This document shows, in pieces, positions 23,919 through 35,986 of a stretch of DNA of 64,000 bases. This DNA comes from Primula veris. Lineage: Eukaryota > Streptophyta > Magnoliopsida > Ericales > Primulaceae. The stretch covers positions 18,748,814 to 18,812,813 of the forward strand of contig OY821740.1 of NCBI GenBank assembly GCA_963682055.1. Reading direction: 5' to 3'. Positions within the stretch are counted from its first letter, which is position 1. Every line of letters starts with the position of its first letter. The notes beneath the pieces are model-generated. The model was not told the origin of the DNA. It searched no databases and saw nothing but the letters and a program-made list of their open reading frames with translations. A program made the translations under genes and the position numbers.

Positions 23919-26900
23919 TGACCACTTTACTGTTGTGGTCTCTGAAGTGAATCTCGTGGGGAGCAACCCCAAAGAGTGGTGGCTGGATACCGGCGCCACG
24001 AGCCATATCTACTCAACACGGTGGATGTTTAAGACCTACGAGGCAGTAAAGGGAGAAAGCTGCTTCATGGGAAATTCTGCTACTTCCAAGGTGGAAGGAA
24101 AAAGAATGGTGGTGATGAAGATGACCTCGGGAAAAGAGCTGAGGTTGACTAATGTGCTCCATGTTTCGGATATCCGTAAGAATCTGGTATCCGGATCGGT
24201 GATGGTGAAGAACGGGTTCAAGCTGGTTTTAGAATCCGATAAAATTTTAATCACCAAAAATGGTGTCTATGTAGGCCGTGGCTATATGACCAACGGCATG
24301 TTTAAGTTAAACGTAGGGACACCTGCTCCCAATAAAGGTGCTAAAGCTGAGGCTAGCACTAGCGATGTAATGACTGTTGTCCAAGAGGCCAATAAAAATT
24401 CTAAATTTGAGTATTTATTTGAGTCATTTCATTTGTGGCATGGTAGATTAGATCACGTGAATTATAATTCTTTAAAGAAATTAATATCACTAAAACTAAT
24501 ACTTAATTTCGTTTTTAATAGGCAACACAAATGTGAGATTGGTGTAGAGGCAAAATTAACGAAATCATCGTTTCAACATGTTGAACGAGAAAGTAAACCT
24601 CTCGGTCTAATACACACGGATGTATGCGACTTAAAGTTTATACAAACACGAGGAGGGAAAAAGTACTTTATCACCTTTATAGATGATTGTACTAGATACT
24701 GTTATGTTTACTTAATGATAAGTAAAGACGAAGCAGTAGAGAAATTCGCTCTTTATAAGACCGAAGTTGAAAATCAACTCAATAGAAAAATTAAAACATT
24801 GAGAAGTGATAGAGGCGGTGAATTTTAATCACCGTTTGAGCAGATATGCGCTGAAAGCGGCATTATACATCAAACCACAGCCCCATATACTCCCGAGCAA
24901 AATGGGGTTGCTGAGCATAAAAATAGAACGCTAAAGGAAATGATGAACGCTATGCTAATCAGTTCTGGGTTACCCCAGAACATGTGGGGGGAAGCGATAC
25001 TTTCCGCAAACTATGTTTTAAACAAGTTACCACATAAGAAGTGAGATAAGACTCCATATGAATTATGGAAAGGTCATCAACCCAGTTATAAGAACCTGCG
25101 GGTTTGGGGTTGTCTCGCGAAGGTCCTAGTTCCCACTCCTAAGAGGATGAGAATTGGTCCTAAAACGGTGGACTGTGTGTTCATCGGATATGCACATAAT
25201 AGTAGTGCATATCGGTTTCTTGTACACAAGTCGAATAATCCCAATGTGCACGTAGATACGTATATGGAAAGCCGAGAGGCCTCTTTCTTTGAGGATATCT
25301 TTTCCCGTAAATTACTTATATCTGTACCAACTCAAGAGTTGAACAGTGAAAGAAATGTGGGGGCTAGTGAACCGACAGAGGAAGAGGAAGAGGAAGAGGA
25401 AGAGCCTCGGTGTAGCAAAAAGGCAAGGAAGGAAACTTCCTTTGGACCTGATTTCTTAACCTTCATGGTTAAAGTCGAACCGGTGACATATAAACAAGCT
25501 ATGTCAACACCGGATTCCCAATATTGGGAATAAGCCATTCAAAATGAGATTGAATCAATCATGCAAAACCACACTTGGGAACTAGTGGATCTTCCGAGAG
25601 GATGTAAGCCCTAGGTCACAAGTGGATCTTCAAGAGTAAGTTAAGGGTTGACGGCACGATTGAGAAATACAAGGCGAGACTTGTAGTAAAAGGCTTCAGG
25701 CAAACTGAAGGTGTCGATTATTTCGACATGTATGCTCCTGTCTCCAGGAAAACGTCAATCCGAATCGTCATTCCTCTCGCAGTTTTGTTTGATATGGAAA
25801 TACATCAAATGGATGTAAAGACGGCGTTTCTAAATGGAGAACTGGAAGAAGAGATTTACACGGAACAACTGGAAGGGTTTGTAGTTCCTAGTAAAGAGCA
25901 CCAAGTGTGCAAACTTGTAAAGTCTCTATATGGACTCAAACAAGCGCCAAAGCAATGGCACGAGAAGTTTGATAGAATTATGCTATCAAACGGTTTTCGC
26001 ATTAATGAGTGCGATAAATGTGTCTACTCTAAAGGAAGTGAAAGAGACTGTGTCGTAGTCTGTCTCTATGTGGATGATATGATTATAATTGGGAGTAATG
26101 ATAGGATCAGCTCCGTAAAGAAAATGTTGTCGCAACACTTCGATATGAAGGATCTGAGTATAGCTGATGTAATACTTGGTATGAAGATTACCAAAACATC
26201 AGAAGGATATGCCTTGTCCCAAGGTCACTATGTTAAACAAGTATTAGACAAGTTTGACAAGGACAGTAAGGCAATGTCTAGAACCCCAATTGAGTTCAAC
26301 TGTAACATGAAAAAGAATTTCGGTAAGAGTGTGAATCAATTGGAGTTCTCTCGAGTCATAGGCAGTCTCATGTATATAATGAATTGCACTAGATCAGACA
26401 TAGCAAACTCAGTGAGTAGACTGAGCAGGTATACCAGTAATCCCAATGAGGAACACTGGAAGGTCATAATGAAACTTCTCAGATATATGAGGTTTTCAGC
26501 CGATTACGGGCTGCACTATACCAGATATCCAGCGGTACTGGAAGAGTATTCAGATGCCAAATGGATATCAGACTCCAATAGCACAAGGTCCATGAGTGGA
26601 TATGTGTTTCTAATGGGAGGAGCTGCTGTGTCTTGGAGATCCTCCAAACAGACGTGTATTGCAAGGTCAACTATGGAATCTGAATTCATAGCGTTAGACT
26701 TAGCAACCGAAGAGGCAGACTGGCTGAGAAGTCTTTTGGAAGGAATTCCAATGTGGCCAAAACCTGTTCCCGCAATAAGCATGCATTGTGATAGTCAATC
26801 AGCTATTGCGCGGGCTCAGGATCATATGTATAATGGAAAGTCTCGACATATACGTCGGAGACATAAATCCGTAAGGGAATTGTTATCCAATGGTGTGGTG

Positions 26901-27029
26901 TCCTTAGATTTTGTAAAATCAAAGGAAAACATAGCGGATCCATTAACAAAAGGCTTGACTCAAGTAGGAGTCGAGACGTCATCGAACGGAATGGGATTAA
27001 AGCCCATTAAATTGGTGGCCCCCACATAG
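23846..27029 (+). pseudogene. Copia Pol (protease-integrase-RT-RNase H), disrupted
   Basis: Domains in order: aspartic protease WWLDTGATSHI (about 23980); GAG-pre-integrase HLWHGRLDH (about 24435); integrase core with HTDVCD, DRGGEF and PYTPEQNGVAEHKNRTL; reverse transcriptase with YVDDM at 26067-26081; RNase H with [15 protein letters not shown]; and the terminal [11 protein letters not shown]. In-frame stops occur at 24826-24828, 25042-25044 and 25531-25533, and one base is lost near 25610, after which the frame continues to 27029. The integrase zinc motif reads CEIG where copia elements usually have CEIC. An acidic Glu run lies near 25380. The protein would not be made intact. Confidence 0.9.
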
Positions 27030-27586
27030 GCAACCCAACCTAAACGGAATATTTCCTGATAGGTTCAAAGGAAAACTGAACTGTGAGGGCAACCGAACAA
27101 AGCACTCAGGAACCTGGAGTTCCCAACCCATTTCCGCGATGACAGAGTGATAGACCTTTACCATTGTAAGGGTGAGCTTGAGGCTCTTAATGATTCAAGT
27201 AACTCGACGGTCGAGTAAAGTGAGTCATGACACTTTCGACTTGGAAGACCTATAACGAGTGTGTAAGGCCGGTACCATGTGATGAGCTTGGGATAAATCA
27301 CTAGAGCACTCAGTTGAACGTGCCAAGGCAGTCCAGGCCAAATATGGACAACAACTAAAGGGCTTAGTACATGGGTAGAGAGGACACTGTGCGGGTGTCA
27401 TTCTGGGATACACAAAGCTTAATGGTTCAAGGCTTTACGGCTACCTAATAGCAGTATTCTGGGTGTTACTCCGCTACGGCAGGTTCAAGGCGCGCACTAC
27501 CTGACCTTATACAGTGAACTTTTGCGGTTCTCTTGTTTGCATTTTAGGACATGGGCTTTTAAGCCAATTGCATTCATGTGGGGGAT
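27030..27586 (+). other. Copia 3' untranslated region and polypurine tract
   Basis: Non-coding sequence between the pol stop and the 3' LTR, ending in the purine-rich CATGTGGGGGAT primer for plus-strand DNA synthesis. Confidence 0.75.
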
Positions 27587-29017
27587 TGTTGGAAAAAAAA
27601 TCATGTTTAACATGGTAGTTTCCGAATGGTCACGAGATCATCTTTGAGTCAAGATTCCGAGTGACAGCCGTTGTCGTTTGACACCATACTCAAGACGGTT
27701 GAGTAGATGGTATGACAAGGTTCGTAACGGTATGTCGCATGACCTATTCGGAGAATGGGAGTGAATGGAAATTGGCATCAAAGATTGGGGTTGAGAAAGA
27801 GGAAAACTCTTACTGCTGGAAAATGGGTTTAATGAGGATAACTCATTGAGATTTGTCCCACATTGAAAAATGAAGTGTCATTTTTACAATATATATACTA
27901 AGGTATCCCATGTGGATGTTAAGTAGTGTGTCCACATACACATATGTGTATTGTGTACCACACATGCTCATGCTCGTCGGGCGCAAATGCTCGTCGGGCG
28001 CGCATGCTCGTCGGGCGCGTATGCTCGTCGGAAAAAATGCGCCTGTTCCTGCTCGGGAAAAGTGCGCCTGTTCGGGAAAAACTGTTCCTGTTCGGGAAAA
28101 GTGCGCCTGTTCGGAAAAAACTGTTCCTGTTCGGGAAAAGCTTCCAGCAAAGCTGTAACTGTTGCAATAAATATGAATTCATTGCAAAGTTAATACCGAA
28201 ATTTCGAATTTCGAAAACTGACAGTAGTAAAGTGACTTTAATGGCTGAGATACTCAGCAATCTTATAAATAGGCAGACCCCCCCACATGTCAAAGATACA
28301 ACATTCTGAAATCAAACACAGCAGCATATATCATCTCTCAAACATAAGCATTACATTTTTAGTCAGAGAGAGCCACCCACCAACAGCTCGACCTTGACTC
28401 GTCGCCAGTTTCCGGCAAGTCATCCGAGACGTTGTACCTTGGGATCAAAGCGCCAACGCAACTAGAAACATCAAGGTGGTTGGGCGAATATCGGTTAAGG
28501 GCATACTGTTAACAGTAGCCTCATCTAAATTTATTTACATTCTGTCCATTTTAATTTTCGCATTTAAATTCAGTTATTTACATTCTGTCCTTTCAATTCT
28601 GTATTTTAATTCAGTATTTTAATTTGCTGTACTTAGCTATAGCTTTTTTATTCTGTTTGTACCTTTCTGTAATTTCTTTAAAGTTCTATTTTTTGCTGTA
28701 ATTACTATTCTGTAATTTAATTCAGTAATTAGAATAGTTTCAATTCAGTCATGTAATTTCAATTTAAAACAGAACAGTCCGGCTGTTAAGTTTATACTTT
28801 CCAGTCCGGCAGTTTCTATTTTTTGCAATTCAATACATCAGATTATTAATTAATAATAATCTGATAACGTTTGCTTTATTTACTATTCAGTACCTACAAG
28901 TTGTAATCGTTAATTTCTATTCCAAATTCGAAATTAATAAAGATTACACTGATTTTGTTTATTCTTATTTAGTCCTTTATTTATTGTTAATTCTTATTTC
29001 GTACACGAAAACAAACA
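27587..29017 (+). repeat. Copia 3' LTR, 1431 bp
   Basis: Starts TGTTGGAAAAAAAATCATG directly after the polypurine tract and ends at AAACA. The minisatellite CTCGTCGGGCGC is present in four copies (27972-28028) against two in the 5' LTR. Confidence 0.88.
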
Positions 29018-30723
29018 ATAGATACATTTTCTACATACCTCTAGATAAATCAATAAATATTTTAGAATGAAATACATGTAAGACATTAAGTATGATTGGA
29101 ATTTGGTTTCTCTCTTATCATATTGTGACATGCTATTGAGGGGTCGTTATTATGTGACATGTTTTATGGGAACTTTCATATGATTTGAAGTTATAGTGAC
29201 AAATGCTTTATTTACCCACCACCCTTAATTAGTTGTCCTATATTCAGTTAAACGTAACAACTCCACATTGAAGTTGTTGAACATGTTGTAAGCATGATAT
29301 CCGTGAAGTATATACACCGGAATTAATTAATTAAACGACACTTTTAAATTATTGTAGTTATATGTCTCCTTTCTTCTAAGGCCTATTCGAAGAGGTCCTA
29401 TTTAGTAGTTGTGTTATAATGCTGAACTTTATTAAAACATAGGAGTTATCTCGTTGTAAAGAGGTCCTATTTAGTAGTTGTGTTATAATGCTGTACTTTA
29501 TTAAAACATAGGAGTTATCTTGTTGTAAAGATATATATGTGTAGAAGTACTCTTTCATGAATCTCGCAACTTGGTGTGAAATACTTGAATATACATATTT
29601 ATACTCGTCTATATATCTGAATATCAATACTATTAATATATGTCAACTAAGAAAAGAGAAGTTAATTGTCATGTATCAACTTATGAATCATTCTCAATAT
29701 TAGTTACAAAAAAAAAAAAACATCGGAAAGAAACATTAAAATAAAACTGTTTTCCCCTTCTTTTTCCATCGTCCCATCTTCTTTCAATTCTACTACCATT
29801 ATTGCCTCGCTTTCTCTTTCGCTTTCTTTATTTTATTTGGTTTCCTTCTTTTGACTTCTTTCTTTTTTTTAGGTATAAAATAATTTAATTTATTTACAAA
29901 CACTTATTTTTCATTAGATTTGTTCATAAAAAATATTGTTTGCACGGATTTATCCGCACATGCATCGTGTGGACAGATTTACATAAGTATCCACATATAT
30001 AAATAAAAATTTTGGGTGTAGTTAACATTATTTATTATGGAGCATATTGACAAATTTACACGTGTCAAACTGAATTTTGTGTACTCACTTCGTCCCAGTC
30101 CCAGTCCCAAAATACGTGATAATTGTTCCATTTTGGTTTTTACTTTTTTTTATAATCAATATCCGGTCTATTTTGTTAATAAAATAGCAAAAATATTTTT
30201 TCATGAGTCAAGCCCGCATGATAGTTTTGTCGATAAAAAAACATTACTAACATTAACGGAAAATTATGGTATTACGATCTACATTCAAAAGGCATCTAGT
30301 GCTAATAAATCTATTTTACTAAGTACATGGCAAAAAAACAACAGAATTAACAATTTTAATCTTCACTTTTCAAAGTAAAAATAATCTACGATGACTTGCT
30401 CTTTACTTCTTATGTCTCATATCCTTATATCTCATATACATCGTCGTGATCAAAATGACTAAACAACAAGTTCAAAAGCAAAATTTTTGTATCCGATATC
30501 AAATAAATCACCAGTTTAGTACGAATTAAAGAGAAAGGTAAAAGAAACTCTCATCTCACTTATACAAACTTGTTGAACAAAAATTTCATATTGCTACATC
30601 TTGAATTTTGTACGTACTTCCTCTTACGCAAGTGGTTTCGCTCTAGTCCAAAACATATGCAATATGAGTGAGATTTGTGAACTCCATGGGTGATAAAAAG
30701 GTCTTGTTGGAGCCGTGCGTTCC
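29018..30723. other. Intergenic spacer
   Basis: AT-rich. No gene recognised. It holds one tandem duplication (29392-29529) and short homopolymers. The open frames at 29376-29627 and 30037-30378 show no domain. Confidence 0.6.
29392..29529. repeat. 69-bp tandem duplication
   Basis: Two adjacent 69-bp copies starting GAGGTCCTATTTAGTAGTTG, differing at two positions. Confidence 0.95.
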
Positions 30724-31040
30724 TTATTTTGTCAAAACATCTGCCACCTGATTCTTTTCCCTATATATATGACATAAATCACAACTCACAAGAGCCATTA
30801 GTTCAACTAAATCCAACCATAAAATATCAAATTTAGGCCCTGGTTTGGTGCTTTTTTCCACCAATTGACAATAAGTTCAGAATCTGTTTCTATGCAAATA
30901 TTAGTAATATTTAACATGTAACATATAAGCAAGTCATAAATAATAGCCATGAATTCTGCATAACTATTAGTTTGATTGCCAAGATAACTATTAAATGTAA
31001 AGACTAAGCAATTTTTGTCATATCTTAAAATCCCCCACAA
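30724..31040 (-). pseudogene. LINE RNase H domain fragment
   Basis: Minus-strand translation gives RNase H features of plant LINE polyproteins: GILRYDKNCLVFTF, then SYAEFMAIIYDLLI and ICIETDSELIVNWWKK. After a frameshift near 30825 it continues with HIYREKNQVADVLTK and a stop. The ETDS acidic core and the terminal NQVAD motif identify the fold. No reverse transcriptase is attached, so this is a stranded 3' fragment. Confidence 0.75.
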
Positions 31041-31315
31041 CTCTTATCATCTCTTAGAATACCCTAACAACCATTTTGGTTTTTGCTTAATCAACTTAGA
31101 AGTTTCTTTAAAAATTGAAGAAACTTATACTTCCTCCTCCGTCCAAAAAAAAAATAGTCTCTCATGAAATCAAGTGCAAGTTTGATCGGTAAAAAAATTG
31201 TATTAAAATTGTCAAAATAAATTTTTTAAAAAGTTAATCATATAGTTTAAAAATTAAATTAAATTTTAAATTTTCATTTCGTCAAATTTGATACAAATTA
31301 TTGGCCAATCAAACC

Positions 31316-31863
31316 GGATTGGTTTTGGCTGCCCTGAAAAATTCAAGGCAGGCCTTGAAAAATCAAGGCAGCAAAAACCAATCCGAAGTGGATCCATTTA
31401 GTATATTTTTGGCTTCATTAATATGTGTTAGGTTTTTAGTATGTAACGCAACCAAAATAATAGTGTACTAGATTCACGATAGTGTTAATCGTTCGGTATT
31501 CATTCCAAAATACACTATTATTTAGGGTGTGTCAACCAATAATATTTTTTACTTTTTAATTTTAAATTAATTCTAGGGTAGATATTTTTGGGTTCATTAA
31601 CATGTGTTAGGTTTTAGTATTTTTTTAGTTTTAATTTTAAATTAATTTTAGGATATATATTTTTGGGTTCATTAATATGTGTTAGGTTTTAGCATGTGAC
31701 AAATACTAAATAATAATGGACTAGATTTACGGTAGTGTTATTCGTTGAATGTTGATTTCAAAACATTAAAACAAAAATGTAACATAGAAAATTACATATT
31801 TTTACTGCCTGAAAAATTCAAGAAAGACTACCTTGAATTTTTCAAGACAACAAAAATATATCC
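31316..31863. mobile_element. TIR element with fold-back ends nested in the MITE, 548 bp
   Basis: Starts GGATTGGTTTTGGCTG and ends ATATATCC. Both ends carry CTTGAAAAATTCAAGG-type subterminal palindromes, and 31316-31383 is by itself a near-perfect hairpin. Flanks aatcaaacc (31307-31315) and gatcaaacc (31864-31872) match at 8 of 9, suggesting a Mutator-type duplication. The interior has three imperfect copies of a CATTAATATGTGTTAGGTTT unit (about 31418, 31594, 31672). Confidence 0.72.
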
Positions 31864-31895
31864 GATCAAACCTGCATTAATTTCATATAAGACTA

Positions 31896-32204
31896 CTAGT
31901 AATCGTGCCCCACGTTTTGCGTGTGAGACGCATAATGCGATAAAATTTAAAAAATAAGTGTAGTTATGATACAAATATTAGGAGAATAAAAAAAAAGATA
32001 AGAGTATAAGATGAGAAGACTCAAAAGAATTTTGAGAGCTTAAATAGGGATAAAAAATGTTATTAGTTATTACTTTTTCTCTATTTTTTATGAGAATATG
32101 GTATTGTGGTAATTAATAAAAAAGTGTAAGGGTATTTTTGGAAAAAAATGGTAAAATTTGGCAGACTCAAAAAATCTTGTATTGGCTTATTATAATAGTA
32201 TAGA
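31896..32204 (-). mobile_element. Small non-autonomous Helitron, 309 bp
   Basis: On the minus strand it begins TCTATACTATTATA and ends with hairpin CGTGGGGCACG followed by ATTACTAG. It lies exactly between host A and T with no target duplication: the Helitron signature (5' TC, 3' CTRR, A^T site). Removing it restores the host MITE. Confidence 0.82.
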
Positions 32205-32314
32205 TATATTTAGGACCGATGGAGTAATAAAATATTTGATTAACCATTAAATAGATGAAATTTATATAAGAGGTTGGCTGAATAAACAGCAATTTATCTG
32301 TATAAACGCTGTAA

Positions 32315-32413
32315 CCGTAGATTAAATCTACGGTTTACAGTGATTCACTGTAAACCGTACATTTAATCTACGGTTTGTATTAATTTAATTCAAACCGTAG
32401 ATTAAATCTACGG
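32315..32413. repeat. Left subterminal palindrome array, copy A (40-nt period)
   Basis: Three 19-bp near-palindromes starting at 32315, 32355 and 32395 (CCGTAGATTAAATCTACGG and a variant). The 21-bp spacers are themselves palindromic (for example TTACAGTGATTCACTGTAA). Confidence 0.95.
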
Positions 32414-32699
32414 TCTGTGTAATTTCTGCAGAAATTACACAGTCAGTCCCTACTTTTCAGAATTACACAGTCAGTCCCTGTGCAAAAATTACACAGCAGG
32501 TCCCTGAAAAACAGAAACTTACGTTTTTTAAAAAAAAACAATTTTTATACTACATTCTCTCTCTTTCTCTAAAAAACCGCCAATTTTGATCCAAAAAAAC
32601 CACCCAAATCAATCAAACACATTACCTATTAAGTTTCTTAACAAAAAACCCCAAATCATCAATCAAATTTATCCATAATTCAAGGGTATATCTTTTATT

Positions 32700-33150
32700 C
32701 TCTAATTTATTATTTATTTTGTGTAATTTCAATTTGTAAAATAGGAAAAAATATATAAAATATGCAAATTGATAGCTATATATAATTGTTTGTTGTTTGT
32801 TTATATTAATTATAGAAATTATAATAATTGTTGATATTTGTCCCATTTTTGCATGATTTTTTTTTTTTTTTTGTAATTTCAATTTGTAAAATAGGAAAAA
32901 ATATATAAAATATGAAAATGGATAATTCACTTAGCTATATATAATTTTTTGTTCTTTGTTTATATTAATTATAATAATTGTTGATATTTGTCCCATTTTT
33001 GCATGATTTTTTTTTTTGTAATTTCAATTTGTAAAATAGGAAAAAATATATAAAATATGCAAATGGATAATTCACTTAGCTATATATAATTTTTTGTTGT
33101 TTGTTTATATTAATTATAATAATTGTTGATATTTGTCCCATTTTTGCATG
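32700..33150. repeat. Three tandem units of about 145-150 bp, copy A
   Basis: Units begin GTAATTTCAATTTGTAAAAT at 32723, 32873 and 33018, each ending near ATTTGTCCCATTTTTGCATG. Copy B has two such units (from about 45630 and 45785). The array lies in the leader of the PMD gene and is cut by the copy A deletion at its right edge. Confidence 0.9.
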
Positions 33151-34534
33151 ATGTGGTCCACATACGTGACCAGTTTGACAATATGTCGCCTGAACAGGTA
33201 AATTTTAACTTTCGTATAATATGTAACTTACGTATTATATGTTGTATATGTTTACATTGGTCTTATGTTCGCAGAATTTATTACTAGTATTTTTAAACCC
33301 TTGTTTATATATTATAATTTTGCTGATTACAGATAGTATGACAACCTTACGGGAATCTCAATCAGTATCCGGAATACTGCACGCGGGGCCGTTATATGTG
33401 GCATTGTTCTGTGCCTCTCATTTGTAATGAGAAGGTTGAGTTCCACCCCGCGGACAGGTTCATGAGACAGTTCAGTTTTGTTCAGCGGGTCCCTACTTAT
33501 ATTTGGAAACCCAGAAAGGATCACGGCAAGGATAGAAGATATGAGATTGGGCAAAAACACGACTGGCCTTTACTTTTTGAAGAGTTTATAACCGTGTGGA
33601 ATGACCACCACAACCGTCTTATTAACGGCGAATTTGGCACGGGGACGTCACCGGATTACATGAGATGGTATAGAGAGAGGACCCGCATCTTCATAAACCC
33701 ACCTGAACTTGCCCCGCCATCTCATGGTTTCCGGGAGTATACGGGGTTGTTTAATAAAATGGTAACAACTAATTAAAGTTCATTAATATTTGATTGTTAT
33801 TTTTCTGTTTGTATATTTCAATACTTATAAATCGTTTTTTATTGGTTTTTTTTTTTTTTCAGAAAGCGGTATTGCGCCGCAATTTCAAATCGTTCAAACG
33901 GGCGAAAATGAAAACGGAAGTGGATTTACTACGAAAGGACTTCGCTGAAATGGGAATGAATCCATATGGGTCAGCTGATGAACAGTCGGATGAGGAGGAT
34001 GACGATGACGACGACGATGGTGATGACGACCTACGTTACGACCCAACAACTTACACTAGGGCTTCAAGTTGTCGGCGTCCCGACGAAAGAGGCAGAGGGG
34101 AAGGCGAATCTAGTAGCGGCGGGCGTAGCCGGGGTAGAAGATCGACTGGAGGTCGACCCCCGACTACAGATCAGGGTCCGGGTCCGAGTTCAAGCGGTCA
34201 TGGTCGTCGTGCTTCTTTTGCTGGGTCAGAGTACGTTCAGGATGATGTTCCGTTCGATTATCATAGTCAGCATTCAACCGACAGTTGGAGTCGCGGATTA
34301 GCACTTACATCCCACGAGCGTGCTCCGTATCCAGAATCGCAGCATCGACAGAGACGGCGTACGGAGCTAAACGAAATCGAAGAGTCTGCTGAGCCGTCAT
34401 CGGATAGATTAACATCGGCGGGAAAGATGCTCTCTACGTCCAACTTTAAATCATTTAGTCGTTACAAAAAAAAAATGCACATTTGTGTTTTTTGTAAATG
34501 TTTTTTGTATTTGATTTCTATGTTTGATTTGTAA
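33151..34534 (+). pseudogene. PMD (plant mobile domain) gene of copy A, 5' half deleted
   Basis: Retains part of exon 2 (33151-33197), exon 3 (33333-33761) and exon 4 (33863-34534), homologous to copy B. Exon 1 with the PMD core is missing because sequence jumps from the leader repeat to exon 2 at ATGTGGTCC. Exon 3 opens ATA GTA TGA where copy B has IVW, giving a stop at 33339-33341. Exon 3 encodes the conserved C-terminal part (EFHPADRFMRQFSFVQRVPT, GTSPDYMRWYRERTRIFINP). Exon 4 adds an acidic Asp/Glu run and a basic RGR/SGG-rich tail. Confidence 0.85.
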
Positions 34535-34659
34535 GTTTTATTCTTAGCTGAGTTGGAATATTATAAATTCGTAAGTTTAATTTGAGTCGTATGTTTGATT
34601 TGTATGTTTCTAAAAAATATTATGTATTTTAATTGATAGGACCAATATTGAGTTTTTAC

Positions 34660-34788
34660 AAACCCTAAACCCTAAATTACAAACCCTAAATTACAAACCC
34701 TAAACCCTAAACCCTAAACCCACTCTAAACCCTAAATTACAAACCCTATACCCAAAACCCTAAACCCTATACCTTAAACCTAAACCCT
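34660..34788. repeat. Telomere-type CCCTAAA tract, copy A, left part
   Basis: Mix of CCCTAAA units and the variant ACAAACCCTAAATT. Interrupted at 34789 by a solo LTR and resumed at 35987. Confidence 0.95.
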
Positions 34789-35986
34789 TGTTGGCCCGTG
34801 TGAGGCTAAACCTTAGAGGGGGGTGAATAAGGTTTCTAGGCGTTTTTGCCTAATTTAAAATTCTAAGCAACTAACCACCCAACTAATGCAATTCTTAAGC
34901 TTAAGCGTTTTAACAAGAGTCAATAAATTGTTAGGAGTACTAAACGCAAGCAAGAATAAATAATTGCGGAAAATAAAAGTTTAAGGGAAGAAGATGACAC
35001 CAAGATTTATAGAGGTTCGGCAAACGGCCTACGTCCTCTCCTCGGTACTACCGAGTATTTCACTAAAATAATCTTCTTCCGGATGTTACAATCCTATCGA
35101 GCTAATCAACCGATTAAGCTCCCCCACACTTTATGAGTGTCCCGAATGAAAAGACCTAGAGCTTTTAAGCTTCACTTGCTTACAAAGCCTCTACCCGATC
35201 ACTCACTCACAAAAATGAGTTTATAAAATACTCGTTACAATTTTATCAAAAATTGAAACAACACCCACAATCGATTGCTTCTAAAATATGCTAATATGTG
35301 GTTTCGATGATGTTTGATCTTTGTTGGAGCTTATATCTCTTTATCTTCGATTTCTCTCTTTTCGAAGTATTTCACCAAAATGGTGATTTTGGGTTTTTGT
35401 ATATGAGAGAGGTTGAAGGATTGATTGGTATTGTAATTGGTGTCTTTGGAAAGTGAATTGGGTTGGTTTTTATAATCACCAAAGACTGTTTTTCTGTATA
35501 CGACCGTTGGAAGTGGATGAGGCTTTTTTCAGAGGTTTTAAGCTGTTTTCCAGAAAAAGCTGAAAAGCTGTTTTCGAAATCTGTAGAAAACGATCGGTCG
35601 TTTTCTACAGTCGATCGGTCGTTATTCAGAAAACGATCGGTCGTTTCTGAGTTTCGATCGATCGTTTTTCTTGTGGACTCTCTGGAAGAAATCAGAACAA
35701 AAACGATCGGTCGTTTTTGTACAGACGATCGGTCGTACTTCAGTTTTCTCTGTTTTCTCGTTAATCTTCAAAAGCCCGTAACTTCTTCGTTTTAGCTCCG
35801 ATTCTGGTTCCGCTTGAACCTGTGGCTTCGTTTTTCTGAGCTCTATCTTTCTGGCATTCTGGAATTTACAAATTCTCTTTTTGGAAAAGACAAGCATTAT
35901 ATCATTGAAATAGAGAAATCGTAAAATCATTAAAAACATAATCAATGTTATAATCAAAATCAATTATTGAACCCCATGGCTCAACA
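34789..35986 (+). mobile_element. Solo LTR in the telomere-type tract, 1198 bp
   Basis: Begins TGTTGGCCCGTG and ends GGCTCAACA (TGTTG/CAACA inverted ends). The perfect 5-bp duplication accct lies at 34784-34788 and 35987-35991. No gag, pol or second LTR. Contains AGAGGGGGGTGAATAAGG near its start, a motif I associate with plant copia LTRs (recall, not searched). Five copies of a CGATCGGTCG-type motif (one variant CGATCGATCG) lie at about 35590-35735. Confidence 0.88.

Larger units (their letters stand above)
21007..29017 (+). mobile_element. Ty1-copia retrotransposon, nearly complete but decayed (8.0 kb)
   Basis: Two LTRs flank gag and a pol in copia order: protease, GAG-pre-integrase, integrase, reverse transcriptase, RNase H. 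The 3' LTR starts TGTTGG and both LTRs end in CAACA or AAACA. A purine-rich tract CATGTGGGGGAT sits just before the 3' LTR (27575-27586). Flanking ctaga (21002-21006) and ataga (29018-29022) match at 4 of 5, so the insertion boundaries are probable, not proven. No TGG-type primer binding site follows the 5' LTR. The element is non-autonomous because of an internal poly-C frameshift, three in-frame stops and a later frameshift. Confidence 0.9.
31130..32224. mobile_element. Stowaway-like MITE split by two later insertions
   Basis: Left end CTTCCTCCTCCGTCC and right end GGACCGATGGAG, with TA on both sides. The two halves rejoin into one collinear MITE if 31316-31863 (plus one copy of its duplication) and 31896-32204 are removed. 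GTCTCTCATGAAATCAAGTG near the left mirrors the TTCATATAAGACTA block at 31881-31895 on the right. Confidence 0.8.

Noticed and set aside
33966..34301. Met/Thr/Val-rich frame overlapping PMD exon 4 (also 48693-49028)
   Set aside because: A shifted reading of the GAT/GAC acidic run. It is conserved only because the two copies are nearly identical.
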